Part shown: positions 33,940 to 40,358 of the stretch, piece by piece
How the letters are laid out: each line of letters opens with the position of its first letter
Numbering within the stretch: position 1 is the stretch's first letter
Source of the DNA: JANMZO01 sp031383405
GTDB lineage: Bacteria > Actinomycetota > Acidimicrobiia > Acidimicrobiales > JANYDT01
Length of the DNA: 64,000 nt
Reading direction: 5' to 3'
Assembly: GCA_031383405.1 (NCBI GenBank)
Contig: JANMZO010000414.1
Location: forward strand, 1 to 64,000
Position numbers and translations under genes: made by a program
The notes under the pieces: model-generated
Database searches by the model: none
Seen by the model: only the letters and a program-made list of their open reading frames with translations
What the model was told of the DNA's origin: nothing

Positions 33940-36063
33940 TTATTGCGCCCGCACGCGAACAAGAACCGCCGTCTCCGGATTGCATACCGGCATGGCGACC
34001 CCGAGCGACATAGCCAACCCGCCGGCCAGCGTCACCGAAGTTTCCATCCACGCCGGTTCCGAACGCATCGGTCCGTAAGGCTCGTCGGAAATGGGAACCA
34101 CAGAGATCTCGTAGTTGGCATGAGGATCGAGGCCGGCCAGTCGAAGCGCGTGGGGAACCGATGTGGCGCTAGTCGTCAGCTGGACATACGTGAACAGTGC
34201 ATCGCGTTTGTCCCCGGAGACGACACCGTGGCCCCAAGCGGCAGGGTCGGTTGGATCGAGTCTCACGACGGTGCCACCGTGAAGCAACGGTCGTAGGTCC
34301 TTATGGAGGGAAATGATCCGCCGTAGTTGGATCCGGTCGCGTTCGGTGATGGTCGAGACGTTCCACTCCACGCCCAAGTGCCCGAACAAAGCGGTCGCGG
34401 CCCGGAATGCGACGCTATGACGACGACCGGTCGTGTGAGCGGGTGACGGGCCGATGTGCGCGCCCATGAGCTCCGGTGGAAAGAAATAGGAGAACGACCG
34501 TTGGATCCGCTGACGTTCCAGCGCGTCTATGCAGTCGCTCGTCCACACCCGCTTGGTAAATTCGGTGATTGCGAAGTCGGAGCGTCCGCCACCGGAGGAA
34601 CACGACTCGAACTCCACGCCGGGATGCCGGGCGTTGAGTTCACCGAACAACCGGTAGAGGGCGAGCGTCTGCCGGTATGCCGAGGCTCGGCCAAGATGCG
34701 AGCCCTGAACGATGTCGCGGTTGAAGTCCCACTTCACGTACGAGATCTCGTGATCCCGCAGAATCGTGTCGATGCGCTCCAGCAGATAGGCATACACGTC
34801 GGGATTGGCAAGGTCGAGTACGAGTTGATCACGCGAGAGCGGTGCCTCGTAGCCGTCGGTGACGAGGGCCCAGTCGGGATGGGCGCGGTACAGGTCACTG
34901 TCGGGGTTCACCATTTCCGGTTCGAACCACAGACCGAACTCCATGCCGAGACCGCGGACGTGCGAAATAAGCGGAGACAATCCTTCGGGGTAGACGGCCG
35001 GATCGACGTACCAGTCGCCCAGTCCGGCGTTGTCGGAACGGCGGTGCATGAACCAGCCGTCGTCGAGTACGAAGCGTTCGATCCCCACCTCAGCGGCGGC
35101 TCTGGCCAGGCCGAACAGTGTCTCGGAATCGTGATTGAAATAGACCGCTTCCCAGGTGTTGAGTGTGACGGGTCGAGGGGTCGCCGGGTGACCCGGCCGC
35201 GACCGCAGGAAGCGGTGAAACGCAGCGGAAGCCCCGTTGAGCCCCGACCCGCTCCAGGTGGCGTAGAGCCACGGCCCGGTGAACGACTCGCCGGGAGTCA
35301 GCAACATTTCGCCCGGCGACAGAGCGACACCGGCCTGGAAGTCGCCGCGGCCGTCGTTCAGACGCTCGGCCCGCATCTCGTGATAGCCACTCCACGCGAG
35401 ATGGACACCGAGGACCTCGCCGGATGTTTCACCGAATGAAGGTGTGCCGAAGAACATGCCGGGCGCGTTCTTCTGGACGGGTCGACCGCTGCGGTTGTCC
35501 CAGGACTTTGCGCCGATACCGAGCGGGGTCCGCTGCGGGCGCATCTCATCGGTCCATCGCCCCGGAAAGTCGAGAACCTCCGAATACTGGGCGGGGAGGG
35601 GAAGGGCCACGTGGAGACGTTGGAGCTGATAATCGGATGGTCCGGTGTTGGTCAGCGTGGCCTGGAACCGGAAGACATCAGGTCCGGCCTCTTCGATTGT
35701 TACCTCGAGACCGAGACCGGCGACTGGATCGGTGGAGTACACGACCAGCGCTTCGGAATACGACACATGGCCGGGTTGGAACTTCGGAGCCCACCCCGAA
35801 CCGTCGGGGCGGTGACCTTCCAGAGCGGGTCGGGCCCCGGTTGCGTCGGCGTGCGTTGGAACCATTGAAAGAAGTCCCTCGGCGTCGAATGTGGCCCTGG
35901 GCACGGGTCGGCCGGTGGCCAACCGAACCGCCGACAGGTCAGTGGCAACGGCCAGCCGACCTCCGAAGAAAACCACCTCGGGAACTCCGCGCGCGGCGTC
36001 GATGATCAGTGACGTCGACTCCGACTGGAGATGAAATGTCGAACCCTGTTTGACAATATGCAC
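33940..36063 (-). CDS. alpha-galactosidase, GH36
   Basis: A 707-residue glycoside hydrolase family 36 enzyme that releases terminal alpha-galactose from oligosaccharides. An N-terminal beta-supersandwich is followed by the TIM barrel with FVLDDGWFMHRRSDNAGLGDW, FGLWFEPEMVNPDSDLY, the nucleophile Asp in SYVKWDFNRDI, ESCSSGGGRSD, and the acid/base Asp in VWTSDCIDALERQ. The C-terminal beta-domain is complete. No signal peptide is present, so it acts in the cytoplasm. The GTG at 36063 (VHIVKQGSTFHL) is chosen; the frame extends to 36132 but overlaps the divergent sigma gene's upstream region. lnt follows within 5 bp. Confidence 0.93.
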   Translation of the reverse strand: MHIVKQGSTFHLQSESTSLIIDAARGVPEVVFFGGRLAVATDLSAVRLATGRPVPRATFDAEGLLSMVPTHADATGARPALEGHRPDGSGWAPKFQPGHVSYSEALVVYSTDPVAGLGLEVTIEEAGPDVFRFQATLTNTGPSDYQLQRLHVALPLPAQYSEVLDFPGRWTDEMRPQRTPLGIGAKSWDNRSGRPVQKNAPGMFFGTPSFGETSGEVLGVHLAWSGYHEMRAERLNDGRGDFQAGVALSPGEMLLTPGESFTGPWLYATWSGSGLNGASAAFHRFLRSRPGHPATPRPVTLNTWEAVYFNHDSETLFGLARAAAEVGIERFVLDDGWFMHRRSDNAGLGDWYVDPAVYPEGLSPLISHVRGLGMEFGLWFEPEMVNPDSDLYRAHPDWALVTDGYEAPLSRDQLVLDLANPDVYAYLLERIDTILRDHEISYVKWDFNRDIVQGSHLGRASAYRQTLALYRLFGELNARHPGVEFESCSSGGGRSDFAITEFTKRVWTSDCIDALERQRIQRSFSYFFPPELMGAHIGPSPAHTTGRRHSVAFRAATALFGHLGVEWNVSTITERDRIQLRRIISLHKDLRPLLHGGTVVRLDPTDPAAWGHGVVSGDKRDALFTYVQLTTSATSVPHALRLAGLDPHANYEISVVPISDEPYGPMRSEPAWMETSVTLAGGLAMSLGVAMPVCNPETAVLVRVRAQ

Positions 36064-36151
36064 AGTTGCCAACGCTACCCCTAGGGAACCCTGAGAATGA
36101 TCGGGGAAATACGTGGCGCGAACCCCCTTCAACCCGGCCTATGGTTTCGGT

Positions 36152-36730
36152 ATGGCAGCGCAAGCCGACTTCGAGAACGTGGCAATGGAACATCTTCCGT
36201 CGCTCTACTCGGCCGCCATGCGTATGACGCACAATACGGCCGACGCGGAAGACCTTGTGCAGGAGGTTTACCTCAAGGCCTACCGGGGCTTCGGCGGGTT
36301 CCAAGAAGGCACGAACCTCAAGGCGTGGCTTTTTCGGATTCTTACAAATACCTACATCAACATGTACCGTGCGAAAAAGCGTCGCCCTGAACAATCGGAA
36401 CTCGACGAGGTGGAAGATCTCTACCTGTACCAGCGTCTCGGTGGCGCCGAGGCGGTCGCGGCAAGTCGGACGGCCGAAGACGTTGCGCTTGAAAGTTTCA
36501 CCGAAAGTGAAGTGCAAGCAGCCGTCGACGCCCTCCCCGAGGCGTTCCGGATACCCGTGCTCCTGGCCGATGTCGAAGGTTTCCACTACAAGGAAATCTC
36601 GGAGATCCTCGATATTCCGATAGGAACGGTAATGAGCCGTCTCCATCGGGGAAGAAAAGCGCTCCAGAAAGCGTTGTTTGATTTCGCTGTGGAACGAAGG
36701 CTCGTGCCGGAACCGCAGTCGACCGCTTAA
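36152..36730 (+). CDS. ECF sigma factor, SigR/SigH-like
   Basis: A 192-residue ECF sigma factor. Region 2 reads LYSAAMRMTHNTADAEDLVQEVYLKAYRGF and GTNLKAWLFRILTNTYINMYRAKKRR. Region 4 reads ALPEAFRIPVLLADVEGFHYKEISEILDIPIGTVMSRLHRGRKALQKAL. The GTNLKAWLFRILTNTYIN segment is characteristic of the SigR (Streptomyces) and SigH (Mycobacterium) thiol-stress factors. An anti-sigma gene with a matching zinc motif follows 155 bp downstream. With mycothione reductase also in the window, a mycothiol/disulfide stress regulon is likely. The ATG at 36152 is chosen; a GTG at 36113 is possible. Confidence 0.92.
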   Translation: MAAQADFENVAMEHLPSLYSAAMRMTHNTADAEDLVQEVYLKAYRGFGGFQEGTNLKAWLFRILTNTYINMYRAKKRRPEQSELDEVEDLYLYQRLGGAEAVAASRTAEDVALESFTESEVQAAVDALPEAFRIPVLLADVEGFHYKEISEILDIPIGTVMSRLHRGRKALQKALFDFAVERRLVPEPQSTA

Positions 36731-36772
36731 TTCTTGCCGTAGAACGGGAATTGACGGTGTAGTGCGCCAGTT

Positions 36773-36832
36773 CAGCTGGTAGTTAGTCAGCTTGTAGTTA
36801 GTCAGCTTGCAGTTAGTCAGCTTGCAGTTCAT
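36773..36832 (+). repeat. four 15-bp tandem repeats between sigma and anti-sigma genes
   Basis: Four copies of CAGCTTGCAGTTAGT-type units (36773, 36788, 36803, 36818) with one to three changes each. They lie in the spacer between the SigR-like gene and its anti-sigma gene, 54 bp before the anti-sigma start. Confidence 0.93.
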
Positions 36833-36885
36833 TGGGTTCGTCGCTCGAATACAGCGACCGGGGAAAAGATGTTTGCAGTGACACC

Positions 36886-37221
36886 ATGAGCAACGAATTC
36901 ATCAGCGAGCAAGCGTCAGTGCATGGTTACTCCATCATGGCCTCGGGCCGCTTTGACCCCTTCGGCGATATCGACCCTTCCCTCATGTTCGATTGCAATG
37001 CCATGCTGGCCCGGCTCTACTCGTTTCTTGATGGCGAACTCAACGACGATCGAAGGGCCAAGATTCAACGCCATCTTGATGATTGCCCCTCGTGTTTTTC
37101 GAAGTTCGACTTCGAAGCGGAGCTTCGGATCGTGATTGCCAAACGAGTGGTGTGCCGTGTCCCGGAATCACTGGTCGAGCGGATCCGCAAGTCGATCTGC
37201 GGCCCGTTGGAGAACGAGTAA
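36886..37221 (+). CDS. zinc-binding anti-sigma factor, RsrA/RshA-like
   Basis: A 111-residue protein with the redox zinc motif of ZAS anti-sigma factors: an upstream Cys (FDCNAMLARLYSFLDGEL) and HLDDCPSC (HxxxCxxC). In RsrA, oxidation of these cysteines releases zinc and frees SigR. The ATG at 36886 (MSNEFISEQ) gives an N-terminal extension of about 30 residues before the zinc domain. It is preceded by the 15-bp repeat array and paired with the sigma gene. Confidence 0.9.
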   Translation: MSNEFISEQASVHGYSIMASGRFDPFGDIDPSLMFDCNAMLARLYSFLDGELNDDRRAKIQRHLDDCPSCFSKFDFEAELRIVIAKRVVCRVPESLVERIRKSICGPLENE

Positions 37222-37381
37222 CGCTCCACCCGGGTGCCAGATTCGCCGTTCCGCATCTGACTGAAACGACACGAAGCGGGGTCCCGCGAACCGTGATCCG
37301 CTATTCACTGATTTAACACCGTTCATCTAGGTTTTTTTCGGGGCCGGGAATATTCCGCCTTGAGCAGTTGCTGAAACCGTC

Positions 37382-37570
37382 ATGACTGAACATGCCGTAG
37401 GCGCCAAGCCTCTCTCCGGTAGCGATCGTCCGTCGAGGAAGTTTTCGTCGGGCCGCGTGTGCCGCGAGGCCAGTTGTGGAACTCGCCTTTCCATCTACAA
37501 CAACGGGAAGTATTGCTCGATGCATGAACCGATGGTCGTGCCGAGAACCCGGGGCAAAAAAATCGCATAA
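37382..37570 (+). CDS. small putative zinc-binding protein
   Basis: A 62-residue basic protein with the possible metal site VCREASCGTRLSIYNNGKYCSMHEP (CX4C then CX2H). Similar small Cys/His proteins occur widely in actinobacteria without a known function. The ATG at 37382 has no strong ribosome site. It follows the anti-sigma gene by 160 bp, and hairpins lie downstream (37573-37595 and 37623-37652). Confidence 0.75.
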   Translation: MTEHAVGAKPLSGSDRPSRKFSSGRVCREASCGTRLSIYNNGKYCSMHEPMVVPRTRGKKIA

Positions 37571-37572
37571 CC

Positions 37573-37595
37573 CCGTCAGCTTTCCTCGCTGACGG
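37573..37595. terminator. hairpin CCGTCAGC-loop-GCTGACGG
   Basis: Perfect 8-bp arms with a 7-base loop start 3 bp after the small zinc-protein stop. It probably ends its transcript. A second hairpin (GCGACCGCC / GGCGGTCGC, 37623-37652) follows and runs into TTTCGCG. Confidence 0.65.
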
Positions 37596-37681
37596 ATTCG
37601 CCGAACTCTCCAGTCCCCCAATGCGACCGCCCCAAGTCTTTGAGGCGGTCGCTTTCGCGTCGACGCACTAGTGTGTGGCTC

Positions 37682-37813
37682 ATGTTCGCTGCCGCCAAGC
37701 CCTGGTTCTACTGGCTCGCCGTCCTCCTCTCGGGCTCGGGTGTTCTCCTCGCCGTGTTGTTGTTCATCGGGTATTACGTACGGGTCATCTCGCAAAAATC
37801 ACACCGCCGTTAG
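37682..37813 (+). CDS. small single-pass membrane protein
   Basis: A 43-residue frame, MFAAAKPWFYWLAVLLSGSG continuing VLLAVLLFIGYYVRV and a basic tail ISQKSHRR. It has one membrane helix with the charged tail predicted inside. It lies 61 bp upstream of the zincin_2 gene on the same strand. Sequence alone supports a real small gene through its amino-acid composition and hydrophobic pattern, but the function is unknown. Confidence 0.65.
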   Translation: MFAAAKPWFYWLAVLLSGSGVLLAVLLFIGYYVRVISQKSHRR

Positions 37814-37874
37814 TGCTCCGGTCTCCTGACCGGTCGAATGACATGAGTACGCTCGGCCGGAATTTTCTACGCTG

Positions 37875-38945
37875 ATGGCTGAACCGATCGACTGGGCGTT
37901 CGCTGCGACAGTGGCAAATCGGGTGTCGGGTACCGATTCGTTCAGCAACTCCTATCACGCCTCATCGCTCGCGCCCGACTTCGCCGAATTCACCGCCCAG
38001 GCCGAAGAACTCGTTGCCGAGGAAACCGGTCTCCGGTCGCTGGTGGGCCCAGCCCGGGCCAAGGTCGCCACCCGCCAGGAGTGGATAGAGGCCAACATGC
38101 GCTCATTTCAGCGGTTGTTCCGGCCGATGACGGAGCGACTGGGTGAAAAGATGAGTGGCCCGCTGGCGCCGGTCGCGCGTCGTTTGGCCGGTGCCGAAGT
38201 GGGTAGCCTCCTGGGTTGGATGTCGAAGCGGGTTCTTGGTCAATACGACCTGATGATCGCCCCCGAAGAAAATCCCCAGGAACAAGACGTCGTGTACTAC
38301 GTCGGGCCCAACGTCTTATCGTTGGAAAAGCGCTACGGGTTTCCACCCCGGGAGTTTCGGCTTTGGCTGGCGTTGCACGAGGTGACCCACCGGGCCCAGT
38401 TCACCGGGATTCCGTGGATGCGTGACCACTATGTCGGACTCGTGAATACCGCCCTCACCCTGGCCGACGCCGATCCGAAGCGTTTTTTCGACGCGCTCAA
38501 GCGGGCGGTCGGCGAACTTCGCGATGGTCACAATCCACTGAACGACGGTGGAATTCCGACGCTCATCGCCGGCCCCGAACAGCGGCGGGCCATCGAGTCG
38601 GTCGGTGGGCTGATGAGCCTCCTCGAAGGTCACGGTGATGTCACAATGGGCCGGGCCGGGGGCGTCCTAGTACCTTCGGCCGAACGCTTCTCCCGGGCCC
38701 TGTCGCAGCGACGGGCGGATGTACGGGGCATGGCCCGTCTGTTTCGCCAACTCCTCGGCATCGAGGCGAAAATGCGCCAGTACGAACAGGGCGAGGCCTT
38801 CATCGGACACGTCGAGCGTGAGCGGGGCCGGGAGTTCCTCGACCGGGTATGGGTCGGCCCGGAGCGACTCCCGACGCTCGCCGAGATCCGCGATCCGCAG
38901 ACCTGGGTGGACCGCATGGAGCGTCCGCAGCCACTGCTCTCGTGA
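37875..38945 (+). CDS. zinc-dependent metalloprotease, zincin_2 family
   Basis: A 356-residue cytoplasmic protein of the actinobacterial zincin_2 family, often annotated F420-biosynthesis-associated. The active site is LALHEVTHRAQFTGIPW (HEXXH), and a further ligand region is LLEGHGDVTMGRAGG. The start MAEPIDWAFAATVANRVSG is typical. Proteolytic activity is inferred from the motif. It overlaps tilS by one base (TGATG), the conserved actinobacterial arrangement. Confidence 0.9.
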   Translation: MAEPIDWAFAATVANRVSGTDSFSNSYHASSLAPDFAEFTAQAEELVAEETGLRSLVGPARAKVATRQEWIEANMRSFQRLFRPMTERLGEKMSGPLAPVARRLAGAEVGSLLGWMSKRVLGQYDLMIAPEENPQEQDVVYYVGPNVLSLEKRYGFPPREFRLWLALHEVTHRAQFTGIPWMRDHYVGLVNTALTLADADPKRFFDALKRAVGELRDGHNPLNDGGIPTLIAGPEQRRAIESVGGLMSLLEGHGDVTMGRAGGVLVPSAERFSRALSQRRADVRGMARLFRQLLGIEAKMRQYEQGEAFIGHVERERGREFLDRVWVGPERLPTLAEIRDPQTWVDRMERPQPLLS

Positions 38946-39865
38946 TGAGCATCGGCGACGCGCCCTATGCGGCCGAGCTCCTGACCCGGTGCCGTTTTCC
39001 GATCGAGCCGGGGGAGTTGAACTGTGCGGTATCAGGCGGCGCGGATTCTTTGGCGCTTCTCGTCCTAGCGGTGCAGGCCGGGTTCTCGGTCACCGCTTTT
39101 CACGTCGACCATGGACTGCGTCCGGGTTCGGCCTCGGAAGCGGGTCTGGTGGCATCTGTGGCATCGCGGTGCGGTGCCAAATTCATCGCCCTTTCCGTCG
39201 ACCTAAGCGGTTACGCAGGAGACGGCAACCTCGAAGCCCGGGCGCGCGAGGCCCGCTACGGCGTTCTCCCCGAGGAGGTGGCCACCGGCCACACCGCCGA
39301 CGATGTGGCCGAGACGGTGCTGCTGAACCTCATGTGGGGTAGCGGGCTGGACGGCCTCGCACCTCTGGTTGGGGCCGGTGTGCGGATCCGACCGCTGGTC
39401 GGATTACGTAGAGCCGATACGACCCGACTCTGCCAGACGCTCGGGCTGCAGCCGCTGCAGGACCCGATGAACGAAAATCCCAGGTTTCGGCGGGTGCGCG
39501 TTCGCCAGGAGGTGCTTCCCCTGCTCAACGACGTCGCCGAACGCGATGTTGTTCCCCTGTTGCTGCGCCTCGCTGACACCGTCGCCGACGACGTAGCCGT
39601 ACTCGACGAGTTGGCATCAGCCATCGATCCGACCTCAGCGATTGAGCTTCGAACCGCTTCCCGTGCCTTGGCCCGCCGCGCTGTCCGCGGCTGGCTCGTG
39701 GCGTCGGGAGTGGGCGACGGTCACCCACCTCCGCTTGCGGTCATCGACCGGGTCCTGGCCGTCGCCCTCGGGGAGACGCCACGAGCCGACCTGATCGAGG
39801 GCTGGCGCGTTGCCCGACGCTTCCAGCGCCTGCGGATAGAACGAATCGGGCCGGATCGCACATAA
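38945..39865 (+). CDS. tilS: tRNA(Ile)-lysidine synthase
   Basis: A 306-residue PP-loop ATPase that converts C34 of tRNA-Ile(CAU) to lysidine, so that it reads AUA. The P-loop is NCAVSGGADSLALLVLA, followed by VTAFHVDHGLRPGS, the NLEARAREARYGVL region and ATGHTADDVAETVLLNLMWGSGLDGLA. It is short, like other actinobacterial TilS proteins lacking the full C-terminal domains. The ATG at 38945 overlaps the stop of the metalloprotease gene, implying coupled translation. Confidence 0.95.
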   Translation: MSIGDAPYAAELLTRCRFPIEPGELNCAVSGGADSLALLVLAVQAGFSVTAFHVDHGLRPGSASEAGLVASVASRCGAKFIALSVDLSGYAGDGNLEARAREARYGVLPEEVATGHTADDVAETVLLNLMWGSGLDGLAPLVGAGVRIRPLVGLRRADTTRLCQTLGLQPLQDPMNENPRFRRVRVRQEVLPLLNDVAERDVVPLLLRLADTVADDVAVLDELASAIDPTSAIELRTASRALARRAVRGWLVASGVGDGHPPPLAVIDRVLAVALGETPRADLIEGWRVARRFQRLRIERIGPDRT

Positions 39866-39962
39866 CTGCGCCGCTGATCGGCATCCGTGGTCTCGCCACC
39901 GAGTGAAGGTTGTGCCGCACGGCGGCGTCCGCGGGCCCTGCGCTGGTCTCGTCCGTCGGCCC

Positions 39963-40000
39963 CGTTTTGGTGGTCCGTTTTGGTGGTCCGTTTTGGTGGT
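39963..40000 (+). repeat. 13-bp tandem repeat at the 3' end of tRNA-Phe
   Basis: Three copies of CGTTTTGGTGGTC-type sequence. The innermost copy is the encoded CCA end and last acceptor bases of tRNA-Phe, so the tRNA 3' end has been copied twice more in tandem. Confidence 0.9.
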
Positions 40001-40069
40001 CAGAGTCGGGATCGATCCGACGACCTCACGCTTTTCAGGCGTGCGCTCTACCAACTGAGCTATCTGACC
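39994..40069 (-). tRNA. tRNA-Phe (anticodon GAA)
   Basis: On the minus strand the acceptor GGTCAGA pairs with TCTGACC. The anticodon stem CACGC/GCGTG carries the loop C-T-GAA-A-A. The T arm is readable (GTCGG / CCGAC), and A-CCA is encoded at the 3' end. The 3' end is embedded in a 13-bp tandem repeat. Confidence 0.95.
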
Positions 40070-40109
40070 AAAACACCCGCCCCCAGCCGTGGGCTCGGGG
40101 CGGGTTCTG

Positions 40110-40184
40110 CGGACCTGACGGGATTTGAACCCGCGGCCTCCGGCTTGACAGGCCGGCGTGCACTCCTAGCTGCACCACAGGTCC
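40110..40184 (-). tRNA. tRNA-Asp (anticodon GTC)
   Basis: On the minus strand the acceptor GGACCTG pairs with CAGGTCC, and the discriminator is G. The anticodon stem CCGGC/GCCGG carries the loop C-T-GTC-A-A. The T arm CGGGTTCAAATCCCG is standard. CCA is not encoded. It lies 40 bp upstream of tRNA-Phe, probably in one transcript. Confidence 0.95.
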
Positions 40185-40358
40185 GTACAGCGGACGAAAC
40201 ACTAGCACCCCAAACGCCCACGCATTCTCGACTTAGGGTCCGGCCCACCCTGGATCCGGGACGCGTGGCCGCGCGAAGAACATGCTTTTTCGCGCAAAGC
40301 CGGGTCGCCTGTCGAGCGGCTGAGCGTGATGGTTCCGCGACTGTCAAAATGCTCGGTG

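Noticed and set aside
36064..36151. SigR-type autoregulatory promoter (GGAAT/GTT) upstream of the sigma gene
   Set aside because: GGGAAC and GGAAAT occur, but no correctly spaced GTT element could be identified with confidence.
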